A stretch of DNA of 64,000 nucleotides from Methylopila henanensis. GTDB lineage: Bacteria > Pseudomonadota > Alphaproteobacteria > Rhizobiales > Methylopilaceae. The stretch covers positions 248,001 to 312,000 of the forward strand of contig NZ_JBHUER010000004.1 of NCBI RefSeq assembly GCF_042681025.1, given 5' to 3'. Below the pieces are notes generated by a model, which saw nothing but the letters and a program-made list of their open reading frames with translations, was not told the DNA's origin and made no database searches. How positions within the stretch are numbered: position 1 is the first letter of the stretch; each line of letters starts with the position of its first letter. Shown here piece after piece: positions 33,603-42,392 of the stretch. The position numbers and the translations under genes are program-made.

Positions 33603-34367
33603 TCAGCCTTTGAACCGGGCCGCGAGCGCTTCGGTCGTCCGGGCGAGCAGCGTCATATCGGAGCCGACCGCGGTGAAGATCGTGCCGGCGGCCATGTAAC
33701 GGCGCGCGAGCGTCTCGTCGCCGGTGAGGATCCCGCAGGCGCGTCCCGTCGCCGTGATGCGTGCGATGGTCTTCTCGATCGCGGCGACGACGTCGGCGTG
33801 GCCTTGGCGGCCGATGTAGCCGAGGCTGGTCGACAGGTCGCCCGGGCCGACGAACAGGGCGTCGACGCCCTCCACGCCCGCGATCTCCTCGATGTTGTCG
33901 AGCGCCTTCTGGCTCTCGATCTGCACGATCACGCAGATCTCGGCCTCGCAGGTGGCGTGGTAGTTCGGCACGCGCCCGAAGCGGGCGGCGCGGGGCGCCT
34001 GGCTGAAGCCGCGCACGCCGCGGGGCGCATAGCGCGTCGCCGCCACCACGCGGGCCGCCTGTCCGGCGTCCTCGACGTTCGGGATCATCAGCGACTGCGC
34101 GCCGGCGTCGAGGATGCGCTTGATCGCGATCGGATCGTCGCTCGGCATGCGGATCACCGCCTGCGTCGCGTTCTCCATCATGGCCTGGAGCTGGACGTAG
34201 ATGTCGCCAAGGTCGTTCGGCGAATGCTCCATGTCGAGCAGGATCCAGTCGAAGCCTGAGCCCGCGATCACCTCGGTGGAGATGTTGCTCGCGAGGCTCG
34301 ACCACAGGCCGATCTGCTGGCGGCCGGACGAGATCGCGGCCTTGAAGGTGTTTTTCGGCATGTCCAT
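33603..34367 (-). CDS. garL: 2-keto-3-deoxyglucarate aldolase (HpcH/HpaI family)
   Basis: This 254-residue class II aldolase would split 5-keto-4-deoxyglucarate to pyruvate and tartronate semialdehyde. LDMEHSPND holds the catalytic histidine, QIESQKAL the metal-binding glutamate, and VGPGDLS the metal-binding aspartate. The start MDMPKNTFKAA was chosen because it matches the family's usual beginning; an upstream in-frame ATG adds 11 residues. It lies between gudD and the reductase gene, as the pathway demands. Confidence 0.9.
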   Translation of the reverse strand: MDMPKNTFKAAISSGRQQIGLWSSLASNISTEVIAGSGFDWILLDMEHSPNDLGDIYVQLQAMMENATQAVIRMPSDDPIAIKRILDAGAQSLMIPNVEDAGQAARVVAATRYAPRGVRGFSQAPRAARFGRVPNYHATCEAEICVIVQIESQKALDNIEEIAGVEGVDALFVGPGDLSTSLGYIGRQGHADVVAAIEKTIARITATGRACGILTGDETLARRYMAAGTIFTAVGSDMTLLARTTEALAARFKG

Positions 34368-34404
34368 GGCGCGTCGCTCTTCTCTTGGTCGGGCCGTCAA
34401 TCGG

Positions 34405-34433
34405 CGTCATGCCCGGCGAAGGCGGGTATGACG
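34405..34433. repeat. REP-like palindrome
   Basis: CGTCAT-GCCCG and its inverse CGGGT-ATGACG form a hairpin with a short GC loop in the gap between garL and gudD. It resembles the other GTCAT...ATGAC elements at 48135-48239 and 53126-53314. Confidence 0.5.
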
Positions 34434-34452
34434 GAGGGGGCGTCGTCTCGTC

Positions 34453-35820
34453 TCAGCGCACCATCGCCGGGCGCTTGTTGTCGAAGGTCCAGTTCGGAAT
34501 CAGGAACTGCATGGCGGCCGCGTCGTCGCGCGCCCCGAGGCCATGGCGCTTGTAAAGCTCGTGGGCCTTCTCGACGTGCGCCCAGTCGATCTCGACGCCG
34601 AGGCCCGGCCGCTCGGGCAGCGCGACGAGTCCGCCCTTGATCTGAAGCGGCTCCTTGATCAGGCGCTCGCCGTCCTGCCAGATCCAGTGGGTGTCGATCG
34701 CGGTCACCTTGCCCGGCGCCGCCGCCGCCGCGTGGGTGAACATGGCGAGCGAGACGTCGAAGTGGTTGTTCGAATGCGAACCCCAGGTGAGGCCGTGGTC
34801 GCGTGTGAGCTGAGCGACCCGGACGGCGCCTGCGAGCGTCCAGAAATGCGGATCGGCGAGCGGGATGTCGACCGAGCCGAGCTGGATCGCATGGCGCATC
34901 TGGCGCCAGTCGGTCGCGATCATGTTGGTGGCGGTCGGAAGGCCCGTCGCGCGGCGGAACTCCGCCATGATCTCGCGGCCGGAAAAACCCTGCTCGGCGC
35001 CGCACGGGTCTTCGGCGTAGGCGAGCACGTGGCCCTGGCCCTTGCAGAGCCGGATCGCCTCGTCGAGCGACCAGGCGCCGTTCGGGTCGAGCGTGACGCG
35101 GGCGTCCGGAAAGCGGTCCTTGATCGCGGTGACGGCCGCGATCTCCTCTTCGCCCCGGAGCACGCCGCCCTTGAGCTTGAAGTCGTTGAAGCCGTAGCGC
35201 TCCTTCGCGGCTTCGGCGAGCCGCGCGACGGTCTCGGGCGTCATCGCCTCCTCGTCGCGAAGCCTGAGCCAGCCGTCCGCGGCCATCGGGGCGCGGTAGG
35301 GCAGGTCGGTCTTAGTGCGCGGGCCGACATAGAACAGGTAGCCGAGCATCTCGACCGCCGGCCGCTGCACGCCTTCGCCGAGAAGGGCCGCGACGGGGAC
35401 GTCGAGGTGCTGGCCGAGCAGGTCGAGGAAGGCGCTCTCGACCGCCGTCACCGCATGGATGGTAATGCGCAGATCGAAGGTCTGGAGACCGCGCCCGCCG
35501 CTGTCGCGGTCGGCGAAGGCGGAGCGCATCTCGTTCAGGACCGCGTTCCAGGCGCCGATCGGTCGGCCGACGATCAGCTCCCGGGCGTCCTCCAGCGTCT
35601 GGCGAATCTTCTCGCCGCCCGGCACCTCGCCGAGGCCGACGTGGCCGGCGCTGTCGGTCAGGATCACGAGGTTGCGGGTGAAGAACGGGCCGTGGGCGCC
35701 GCTCAGGTTCATCAGCATGGAGTCGTGGCCGGCGACGGGGACGACCTTGAGGTCGGTCACCACGGGGGTCGCGGCGCGGACCGAGGATTGCCGCTGGACG
35801 TCGTCTGCGAGGGTGGTCAC
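34453..35820 (-). CDS. gudD: glucarate dehydratase
   Basis: This 455-residue enolase-superfamily enzyme dehydrates D-glucarate (and L-idarate) to 5-keto-4-deoxyglucarate. The base lysine lies in FKLKGG, metal ligands in DPNGAW, AEDPCG and ATNMI, and the general-base histidine in SNNHFDVS. The GTG start (VTTLADDVQRQ) lacks a strong ribosome site; the next candidates are within the first 40 codons. Order gudD, garL, garR follows the pathway. Confidence 0.92.
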   Translation of the reverse strand: MTTLADDVQRQSSVRAATPVVTDLKVVPVAGHDSMLMNLSGAHGPFFTRNLVILTDSAGHVGLGEVPGGEKIRQTLEDARELIVGRPIGAWNAVLNEMRSAFADRDSGGRGLQTFDLRITIHAVTAVESAFLDLLGQHLDVPVAALLGEGVQRPAVEMLGYLFYVGPRTKTDLPYRAPMAADGWLRLRDEEAMTPETVARLAEAAKERYGFNDFKLKGGVLRGEEEIAAVTAIKDRFPDARVTLDPNGAWSLDEAIRLCKGQGHVLAYAEDPCGAEQGFSGREIMAEFRRATGLPTATNMIATDWRQMRHAIQLGSVDIPLADPHFWTLAGAVRVAQLTRDHGLTWGSHSNNHFDVSLAMFTHAAAAAPGKVTAIDTHWIWQDGERLIKEPLQIKGGLVALPERPGLGVEIDWAHVEKAHELYKRHGLGARDDAAAMQFLIPNWTFDNKRPAMVR

Positions 35821-35900
35821 GGGAGGGGCTCCGGAAGGACGGCGAAGGGCGGAGGTCTTCACCTCTCCCGGCCGGGCGAGGTGAAGCGTCGCGTCTGGTC

Positions 35901-36878
35901 TTACGGCGACGGGATGTTCCCCTTGGCCACGACCTCCTTCCAGCGGGCGATCTCGCCGGCCTGGAAGTCGCGGAACTCCTCCGGCGTGTTGGCCACGATC
36001 TCGAAGCCGGTCTTGGCGAAGGCTTCCTTGACGTGCGGCTCGTGCAGCGCCTTGATCATCTCGGTCGCGAGCTTCGTCCGCACGTCTTCGGGCATGCCCT
36101 TGGGGCCGCCGAAGGCCTGCCAGGAGTAGACCTCGCCGCCTTGGAGGCCGAGCTCGGCGAGCGTCGGGACGTCCGGCAGCAGCGGATCGCGCTTCTCCGA
36201 GGTGATGGCGAGCGCGCGGACCTTGCCGAGGTTCACCTGCGGATAGATGTTGCCGAGATTCGCGAACGAGGCGTCGGCGTGGCCGCCGATCAGGTCGGCG
36301 ATGGCCGGTCCGCCGCCCTTGTAGGGCACGTGCACCGCCTTCGTATCGGTCTTCTGCCACCAGAGTTCGGCGGTCAGATGGTCCGACGAACCGCTGCCGG
36401 AGCTCGCGAACGTCACTTCGCCCGGATGCGCCTTCAGGTATTCGACGAACTCCTTGTAGTCCTTCGCCGGGAACTCCTTGCGCACCACGAGCACGTTCGG
36501 CGTGCGCACCGCGACTGTGAGGTGGTCGAAATCCTTGGCCGGATCGTAGGGCAGGTCCCGGAACAGCGCCGCGTTGATCGACCAGACCGACAGCGCGGCG
36601 CACAGCAGCGTGTAGCCATCCGGCGCGGCGCTCGCGGCGAGCCGGGCGCCGGTGTTGCCGGTCGCGCCGGGCTTGTTCTCCACGATGATGTTCTTGCCCA
36701 ACTGCTTCTCGAGCTGCTGGCTGACGATGCGCGCCGCCGTGTCGGACGCGCCGCCGGGCGGGAACGGCACGATCATCGTGATGTTCCGTATCGGGTAGTC
36801 GGTCGCCGCCGCGACGTGCGGCGCGACGAGGGCGAGCGCGGACGCCGCCACCGCCAGTAACCTGATGATGCGCATCAT
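35901..36878 (-). CDS. TctC/Bug-type substrate-binding protein
   Basis: This 325-residue protein has a signal peptide (LLAVAASALALVAPHVAAA) and the Bug fold marked by YPIRNITMIVPFPPGGASDTAARI, KPGATGNTGA and VPYKGGGPAIADL. It binds a carboxylate in the periplasm and hands it to a TctAB permease. As the first gene of the gudD-garL-garR unit, a sugar diacid such as glucarate is the likely ligand (inference). No permease gene follows it; the only tctBA pair is at 39024-40974. Confidence 0.9.
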   Translation of the reverse strand: MMRIIRLLAVAASALALVAPHVAAATDYPIRNITMIVPFPPGGASDTAARIVSQQLEKQLGKNIIVENKPGATGNTGARLAASAAPDGYTLLCAALSVWSINAALFRDLPYDPAKDFDHLTVAVRTPNVLVVRKEFPAKDYKEFVEYLKAHPGEVTFASSGSGSSDHLTAELWWQKTDTKAVHVPYKGGGPAIADLIGGHADASFANLGNIYPQVNLGKVRALAITSEKRDPLLPDVPTLAELGLQGGEVYSWQAFGGPKGMPEDVRTKLATEMIKALHEPHVKEAFAKTGFEIVANTPEEFRDFQAGEIARWKEVVAKGNIPSP

Positions 36879-36990
36879 GATGTGCCTCTCCCGGGCGCGG
36901 TTTCCTCATGGGCCGCACGGTCTTCACGCCGCATCGGCCTCACGCGAGCGACGCTAGTCGGCGTCGTCATTCCGGTCTAAGCTATAAGAG

Positions 36991-37004
36991 GCATCGATCG
37001 ATGC
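36991..37004. promoter_or_regulatory. palindromic operator for the LysR regulator
   Basis: GCATCGATCGATGC is a perfect 14-base palindrome in the divergent region between the binding-protein gene and the LysR gene, 22 bases before the LysR start. A near copy lies at 37932-37947, before tctC. Confidence 0.65.
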
Positions 37005-37026
37005 TCATTGGGTATCGAGCGGGCGC

Positions 37027-37911
37027 ATGTTCGAATTCACCCACCTGCGCTGCTTCGTGGCGGTGGCCGAGGAGCTGCATTTCGGCCGCGCGGCTCGTCG
37101 GCTGAACATGACGCAGCCGCCGCTGAGCCGGCAGATCCAACTGCTCGAGCATCTGCTCGAGGCGCGGCTGTTCGAGCGCTCCCACCGCCGCGTGGCCCTG
37201 ACGTCGTCGGGGCGCACCTTCCTTCCCGAAGCGCGCCGTCTGCTGTCGCTCGCCGAGGGCGCGGCCATGTCGATCCGGCGCGTCTCGGAGGGCGACGCCG
37301 GCGCGGTGACGATCGGCTTCACCGCGGCCTCCGGCTACGGATTCCTGCCGGACGTGTTCCAGCGGCTGAAGCGGCGCCTGCCCGGCGTCGACGTGGCGCT
37401 CAGGGAGGCCGTCACCTCGGCCCAGCTGGACGCATTGGCGAACGGCCGCATCGACATCGGGCTGGTGCGCCCGCCGGTGCGCCATGCCGGGCTCGAGTTC
37501 CGCATCGTTCTGCGCGAGCCGATGATCGTGGCGCTGCCGCCGGACCATCGGCTGGCGGACCGCGACGCCGTCGACCTCGCCGAACTCGGCGGCGATCCGC
37601 TGATCAGCTATTCGCCCTTCGAGGCGCGCTACTTCCACGACCTCACGCTCAGGCTGTTCTCGGCCGCAGGCGCCCAGCCGACGATCGCCCAGCATGTCAG
37701 CCAGATCCATTCGGTGCTGGCGCTGGTCAGGATCGGGCTCGGGGTCGCGCTTGTGCCGGAGGCGGCGCGCCAGCTCCATTTCGAGGGCGTGGCCTATCGC
37801 GAGATCGCACAGGCCGGCGAGACCGCCGAACTCGGCGCCGTCTGGCGGCGCGACAACGAGAATCCGGCCTCCGCGCGGGCCCTCGCGATCATCCTCGGGG
37901 AGGAGCCTTAA
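37027..37911 (+). CDS. LysR-type regulator of the aldarate genes
   Basis: This 294-residue protein has the LysR N-terminal helix-turn-helix (FGRAARRLNMTQPPLSRQIQ) and a periplasmic-binding-like effector domain. It lies between two gene sets: divergent from the binding protein-gudD-garL-garR unit, and upstream of tctCBA. Near-identical palindromes before both sets (36991-37004 and 37932-37947) suggest it controls both. The ligand is probably an aldarate or a pathway intermediate (inference). Confidence 0.9.
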   Translation: MFEFTHLRCFVAVAEELHFGRAARRLNMTQPPLSRQIQLLEHLLEARLFERSHRRVALTSSGRTFLPEARRLLSLAEGAAMSIRRVSEGDAGAVTIGFTAASGYGFLPDVFQRLKRRLPGVDVALREAVTSAQLDALANGRIDIGLVRPPVRHAGLEFRIVLREPMIVALPPDHRLADRDAVDLAELGGDPLISYSPFEARYFHDLTLRLFSAAGAQPTIAQHVSQIHSVLALVRIGLGVALVPEAARQLHFEGVAYREIAQAGETAELGAVWRRDNENPASARALAIILGEEP

Positions 37912-37931
37912 CGCGGGACCGATCCAATTTC

Positions 37932-37947
37932 GGCATCGATCCATGCC
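37932..37947. promoter_or_regulatory. second copy of the LysR palindrome, before tctC
   Basis: GGCATCGATCCATGCC matches the palindrome at 36991-37004 at all but one of its 14 core positions and is itself symmetric except for two inner bases. It lies 83 bases before the tctC start. Confidence 0.6.
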
Positions 37948-38029
37948 GGATTTGTCTTGGACGGCCATCGTCTTTGCAGGGACGGTTCTCCCAACAGTCT
38001 GCGAACGCAGCGTTCCCTGGGAGGAATCC

Positions 38030-39019
38030 ATGACCGTCACCCGCCGCGCGGCCTGCGCGCTCGCCTGCGCCATCGCGCTCTCCGGCGCCTCTTTCGGCGC
38101 GGCACCCGTCACGGCGCAGACCTTCGATCGCCCGGTCCGCATCGTGGTGCCTTACGCTCCGGGCGGCACCTCCGACACCCTCGCCCGCATCATCGCGCCG
38201 CTGCTCTCGGAGAAGATCGGCCAGACGGTCGTCGTCGAGAACAAGCCGGGCGCCGCCGGCAACATCGGCGCGGACGCCGTCGCCAAGGCCGACAAGGACG
38301 GCCAGACCTACCTGCTGACCGACGTCGGCACCGTGGCCTCGGCTCCCGGCCTCTTCGCCGACCTCACCTACAAGCCGCTCGAAGACCTCGCGCCGGTGAC
38401 GATGGTGATGTTCTCGCCTTATGTGCTGGCGGTGAACCCCAAGCTCGAGGGCGTGACCGACGTCGCGAGCCTGCTCGCCTACGCCAAGGCCAATCCGGGC
38501 AAGCTCGCGGTCGCGAACTCCGGCATCGGCGGCGTCAACCACATCACCGCCGTCGCGCTCGCGAAGGAGCTCGGCGTCCAGTGGAAAACCGTGCCCTACA
38601 AGGGCGGCGCGGCCGCGACCCAGGCCGTGGTCTCCGGCGAGAGCAAGGTGATCATCAACGGCGCCACCGCGACGCTGCCTTTCGTGACCAACGGCCAGCT
38701 CAAGGGCCTCGCGGTGACGGGCGACGAGCGGGTCGCCGCCGCGCCCGATCTCCCGACCTTCAAGGAGGCGAAGCTGCCGCAGCCCGACGTCGGCTCGTGG
38801 CAGGGCCTGCTGACCACCGCCGGCTCGCCGCCTGAGAAGATCGCCGCGGTGAACGCCGCGGTGAACGAGGCGCTGAAGCGCCCCGAGGTGATCGAGCGCA
38901 TCAAGCAGCAGGGCGGCCGCGTGGTCGGCGGACCGGCGGACGACCTCAAGAGCTGGCTCGCGACCAACACTGAGAGCTGGGGCAAGATCATCGCCGACGC
39001 CGGGATTAAGGGCCAGTAA
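38030..39019 (+). CDS. tctC: TctC, tricarboxylate-type binding protein
   Basis: This 329-residue exported protein (signal peptide ACALACAIALSGASFGAAPVTAQ) has the Bug/TctC hallmarks RIVVPYAPGGTSDTLARI, KPGAAGNIGA and VPYKGGAAATQAV. The ATG has a strong GGGAGGAA ribosome site. It is followed at once by tctB and tctA, so it is the cognate receptor of that importer. The ligand is unknown; the surroundings suggest glucarate or galactarate rather than citrate. Confidence 0.92.
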   Translation: MTVTRRAACALACAIALSGASFGAAPVTAQTFDRPVRIVVPYAPGGTSDTLARIIAPLLSEKIGQTVVVENKPGAAGNIGADAVAKADKDGQTYLLTDVGTVASAPGLFADLTYKPLEDLAPVTMVMFSPYVLAVNPKLEGVTDVASLLAYAKANPGKLAVANSGIGGVNHITAVALAKELGVQWKTVPYKGGAAATQAVVSGESKVIINGATATLPFVTNGQLKGLAVTGDERVAAAPDLPTFKEAKLPQPDVGSWQGLLTTAGSPPEKIAAVNAAVNEALKRPEVIERIKQQGGRVVGGPADDLKSWLATNTESWGKIIADAGIKGQ

Positions 39020-39023
39020 GGCC

Positions 39024-39470
39024 GTGACCACCCGCTTCGACCTGCAGGACGCGCTGTTCGGCGCGTTCCTCATCGTCGTCGCCGCGCTGGTGTTCTACGC
39101 GACGCGGACGTTGAGCTTCGGTTCGCCGGCGGACATGGGCCCGGGTTTCATGCCGCGTGTGCTCGCCGGGATCGCGATGGCCTTCGGGCTGTTCTTCGCC
39201 GCGCGCGGCTTCAGCCGCGGCGGCGAGCCGATCGAGCGTCCCCGCCTGCGTCCCTTCGTGGCGGTGTTGGGCGCGATCGCGGCCTTCGCCCTGCTCGGCG
39301 TGAAGGCGGGCTTGGCTCTCGCCGCCGTCGCGACGGTGCTGGTCGCCGCCGCCGGCAGCGACGAGACCCGGCCGGTCGAAGTCGTCCTGTTCGCGCTCGC
39401 GCTCGCCGCGGCCTCCGTGCTGCTGTTCGTGAAGGCGCTGGCGCTCCCCATTCCCGCCTGGCCCTGGTGA
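39024..39470 (+). CDS. tctB: TctB small membrane subunit
   Basis: This 148-residue protein has four hydrophobic segments and the TctB motif FGSPADMGPGFMPRVLAG. It is the small subunit of the tripartite tricarboxylate transporter, in the inner membrane with TctA. The GTG start lies 4 bases after the tctC stop, and tctA follows after 4 bases. Confidence 0.88.
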   Translation: MTTRFDLQDALFGAFLIVVAALVFYATRTLSFGSPADMGPGFMPRVLAGIAMAFGLFFAARGFSRGGEPIERPRLRPFVAVLGAIAAFALLGVKAGLALAAVATVLVAAAGSDETRPVEVVLFALALAAASVLLFVKALALPIPAWPW

Positions 39471-39474
39471 CGGC

Positions 39475-40974
39475 ATGGAGCTTTTTGACAGCCTGTTCCT
39501 CGGCCTGCAGGTCGCGGTCGAGCCGCAGAACCTGCTCTATTGCCTGTTCGGCGTCCTGATCGGCACCGCGATCGGCGTGCTGCCCGGCATCGGGCCGATC
39601 CCGACCGTCGCGCTGCTGCTGCCCTTCACCTTCGGGCTGGAGCCCGCGACCGCCTTCATCATGCTCGCCGGCATCTTCTACGGCGCGCAATACGGCGGCT
39701 CGACGACGGCGATCCTGGTCAACGTGCCGGGCGAGACCTCGTCGGTCGTCACCTGCATCGACGGCCACCAGATGGCGAAGAAGGGCCGCGCCGGGCACGC
39801 GCTGGCGATCGCCGCCATCTCCTCCTTCTTCGCCGGCACCGTGGCCACGATCGTCATCGCGCTGCTCGCGATCCCGCTCGCCGCGCTCGCGCTCAAGTTC
39901 ACGGCGGTGGAGTATTTCTCCCTGCTGGTGCTCGGCCTGATCGCCGCGGTTGTGCTCGCCCACGGCTCGGTCGCCAAGGCGCTCGCCATGATCGTGCTGG
40001 GGCTGATCCTCGGGATCGTCGGCATCGACGTCTCCTCCGGCGCCTCGCGCATGACCTTCGGCATCCCGAACCTCGCGGACGGGCTCGACTTCGTCCCGGT
40101 CGCCATGGGTCTGTTCGGGCTGGGCGAGATCATCGCCAACCTCGAACGCCCGGCCGAGCGGCGCGTCGTGGCGCAGAAGGTCGGCAGCCTGATGCCGAGC
40201 TGGCCGGACCTGCGCCAGGCCTTCCCCGCGATGGTCCGCGGCACCGCGATCGGCTCGTTCCTCGGCGTGCTGCCGGGCGGCGGCGCGGCGCTGCCGCCCT
40301 TCACCGCCTATGCGCTGGAGAAGAAGGCCGCGCGCGATCCCTCGCGCTTCGGCCATGGCGCGATCGAGGGCGTCGCGGGGCCGGAGGCCGCCAACAACGC
40401 CGGCGCGCAGACCAGCTTCATCCCGCTGCTGACGCTCGGCATCCCGTCGAACGCGCTGATGGCGCTGATGATCGGCGCGCTGATGATGCACGGCATCCAG
40501 CCCGGCCCGCAGATCATGACCGAGCAGCCGGCGCTGGTCTGGGGCCTGATCGCGAGCATGTGGACCGGCAACCTGATGCTGCTGGTCATCAACCTGCCGA
40601 TGATCGGCGTCTGGATCGCGATGCTGAAGATCCCCTACCGGCTGATGTTCCCAGCGATCGTGCTGTTCTGCTGCATCGGCGCCTACGGCATCTCCAACTC
40701 GATGTTCAACGTCTGGCTGATGCTGGGCTGCGCCGCGATCGGCTACTTCTTCATCAAGGTCGGCGTGGAGCCCGCGCCGCTGCTGCTCGGCCTCGTGCTC
40801 GGGCCGCAGCTCGAGGAGAACTTCCGCCGCGCCATGCTGCTGGCCGACGGCGACGTGACCGTGTTCGTGACGTCGCCGATCAGCGCGGCGATCCTCGCCA
40901 TCGTCGCGCTGCTGCTGATCGCGATGTTCTCGCCGAAGATCGCCCGAAAGCGCGAAGAGGCGCTAGTGGAGTAG
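39475..40974 (+). CDS. tctA: TctA large membrane subunit
   Basis: This 499-residue protein with about 10-12 membrane helices is the translocating subunit. Family motifs are GVLPGIGPIPTVALLLPFTF, GGSTTAILVNVPGETSSVVT and GSFLGVLPGGGAALPPFTAYALEK. It uses an ion gradient to import the substrate delivered by TctC. It is the only TctA in the window, although three TctC-type receptors are present. Confidence 0.94.
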   Translation: MELFDSLFLGLQVAVEPQNLLYCLFGVLIGTAIGVLPGIGPIPTVALLLPFTFGLEPATAFIMLAGIFYGAQYGGSTTAILVNVPGETSSVVTCIDGHQMAKKGRAGHALAIAAISSFFAGTVATIVIALLAIPLAALALKFTAVEYFSLLVLGLIAAVVLAHGSVAKALAMIVLGLILGIVGIDVSSGASRMTFGIPNLADGLDFVPVAMGLFGLGEIIANLERPAERRVVAQKVGSLMPSWPDLRQAFPAMVRGTAIGSFLGVLPGGGAALPPFTAYALEKKAARDPSRFGHGAIEGVAGPEAANNAGAQTSFIPLLTLGIPSNALMALMIGALMMHGIQPGPQIMTEQPALVWGLIASMWTGNLMLLVINLPMIGVWIAMLKIPYRLMFPAIVLFCCIGAYGISNSMFNVWLMLGCAAIGYFFIKVGVEPAPLLLGLVLGPQLEENFRRAMLLADGDVTVFVTSPISAAILAIVALLLIAMFSPKIARKREEALVE

Positions 40975-40997
40975 GGGGCGCCTCAGGATGAGGCGTC

Positions 40998-41077
40998 GTC
41001 CTCCGGCTTGACCGGAGGACCCATGGTCGGCTTAGCGCTCGACGTTTGACATGGATGGTCCGGTCAAGCCGGACCAT
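40998..41077. repeat. two-hairpin dispersed repeat, copy 1
   Basis: Two hairpins lie between the convergent tctA and dehydratase genes: GTCCTCCGG-CTTGA-CCGGAGGAC (40998-41020) and a stem ATGGTCCGG / CCGGACCAT with TCAAG loop (41055-41077). The loops are complementary in orientation (CTTGA and TCAAG), so the second hairpin is a variant of the first in reverse. The same pair, with similar spacing, recurs at 53178-53256. Confidence 0.75.
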
Positions 41078-41092
41078 GACGGCGCGGAGAGA

Positions 41093-42271
41093 TCACCCCC
41101 GCTTGCCGACCTCGTGGCTGTCCACCACCCACGCGCGGGCCTGCTCGCTGATGGTCGCGCCGAGGCCCAGGCGGTCCGGCACCACCATGCGGCCGTCCCT
41201 GATCTCCAGGCTCTCGTCGAACAGCGGCTCCAGCCAGTCGAAATGCTCCACCCACGGCTCGCGCGGATAGCAGGCGCAGAGGTGGAGGTGGATCTCCATG
41301 GCGAAATGCGGGGCCATCATCAGGCCGGCGTGGTCGGCCATGTTCATAATCTTCAGGAACTGCGTGATCCCGCCGACGCGGCCGGCGTCCGGCTGGATGA
41401 AGTCCACGCTGTCGTTGCGGATCAGCTCGTAATGCTCGGCGACCGAGGTCAGCATCTCGCCGGTCGCGATCGGGGTCGCGAGATCGGCGGCGAGCATGGC
41501 GTGGCCCTTGGCGTCATAGGCGTCGAGCGGCTCCTCGATCCAGAACAGGTCGAAGTCCTCCAGCGCGCGGCCGACGCGCATGGCGGTCGGACGGTCCCAC
41601 TGCTGATTGGCGTCTACGGCGAGCGGGAAGCCGTTGTCGAGGAGCTTTCGGACCGCCTTCACGCGCTCGAAGTCCTTGGACCAGTCCGGCTGGCCGACCT
41701 TGATCTTGATGCCGCCGATGCCCTTCTCGCGGGACGCGGCGCAGTTCTCCAGAACCTCGGGGAGGGGGGTCGACAGGAAGCCGCCTGAGGTGTTGTAGCA
41801 GCGCACGCTGTCGCGATGGGAGCCGATGAGCTTCGAGAGCGGCAGGCCCGCGCGCTTGGCCTTGAGGTCCCAGAGGCAGATGTCGATCGCGGCGATCGCC
41901 TGGGTCGCGAGGCCCGAACGGCCGACCGAGGCCCCCGCCCAGACGAGCTTGGTCCAGATCTTCTCGATGTCGTTCGGGTCCTCGCCGATCAGCCGGTCGG
42001 CGATCTCCTTGGCGTGCGCGAACATGCCCGGGCCGCCGGCGCGCTTCGAATAGGAAAAGCCCATGCCGCGGAAGCCGTCGCGGGTCTCGATCTCGCAGAA
42101 CAGGATCGCGACTTCGGTGAGCGGATTCTGGCGGCCCGTGAGAACCTTGGCGTCCGAGATCGGGGTCTTCAGCGGCAGGAAGCAGAGCGAGAGCTTCGCC
42201 CAGGCGATGCGGTCGCCGCCGGGGGCGGTCGCGGCGATCTTCAGGGCTTCGGGCTGATCGACGGCGGTCAT
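41093..42271 (-). CDS. L-talarate/galactarate dehydratase
   Basis: This 392-residue mandelate racemase-group enzyme is very close to the Salmonella L-talarate/galactarate dehydratase as I remember it: RIAWAKLSLCFLPLKTPISD, SDAKVLTGRQNPLTEVAI, FSYSKRAGG and CYNTSGGFLSTPL. The KxK bases are in GGIKIKVGQ, metal ligands in VDANQQW, WIEEPLDAY and ATGEML, and the second base in APHFAMEIH. It would turn galactarate into 5-keto-4-deoxyglucarate, feeding garL. It is divergent from the second LysR gene. Confidence 0.9.
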   Translation of the reverse strand: MTAVDQPEALKIAATAPGGDRIAWAKLSLCFLPLKTPISDAKVLTGRQNPLTEVAILFCEIETRDGFRGMGFSYSKRAGGPGMFAHAKEIADRLIGEDPNDIEKIWTKLVWAGASVGRSGLATQAIAAIDICLWDLKAKRAGLPLSKLIGSHRDSVRCYNTSGGFLSTPLPEVLENCAASREKGIGGIKIKVGQPDWSKDFERVKAVRKLLDNGFPLAVDANQQWDRPTAMRVGRALEDFDLFWIEEPLDAYDAKGHAMLAADLATPIATGEMLTSVAEHYELIRNDSVDFIQPDAGRVGGITQFLKIMNMADHAGLMMAPHFAMEIHLHLCACYPREPWVEHFDWLEPLFDESLEIRDGRMVVPDRLGLGATISEQARAWVVDSHEVGKRG

Positions 42272-42365
42272 CGGGCGTCTCCTCCTCGCGGGCCGGCTGT
42301 TCCGCGCCGGCGTCTCGGGGCGAGGGATACGCTTTGTCTTTCGTGCGCGTCCAAGGCTATGTTTT

Positions 42366-42378
42366 CATGAATTTCATG
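42366..42378. promoter_or_regulatory. inverted repeat before the second LysR gene
   Basis: CATGAA-T-TTCATG is a perfect 6-1-6 inverted repeat 14 bases before the LysR start, in the region shared with the talarate/galactarate dehydratase gene. It is a plausible binding site for the LysR protein itself. Confidence 0.5.
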
Positions 42379-42392
42379 CGGGAAACGCATCA

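Noticed and set aside
34453..36927. Fusion of glucarate dehydratase with the upstream binding protein frame
   Set aside because: The upstream part is a shifted reading of the binding-protein gene; the two proteins are encoded in different frames.
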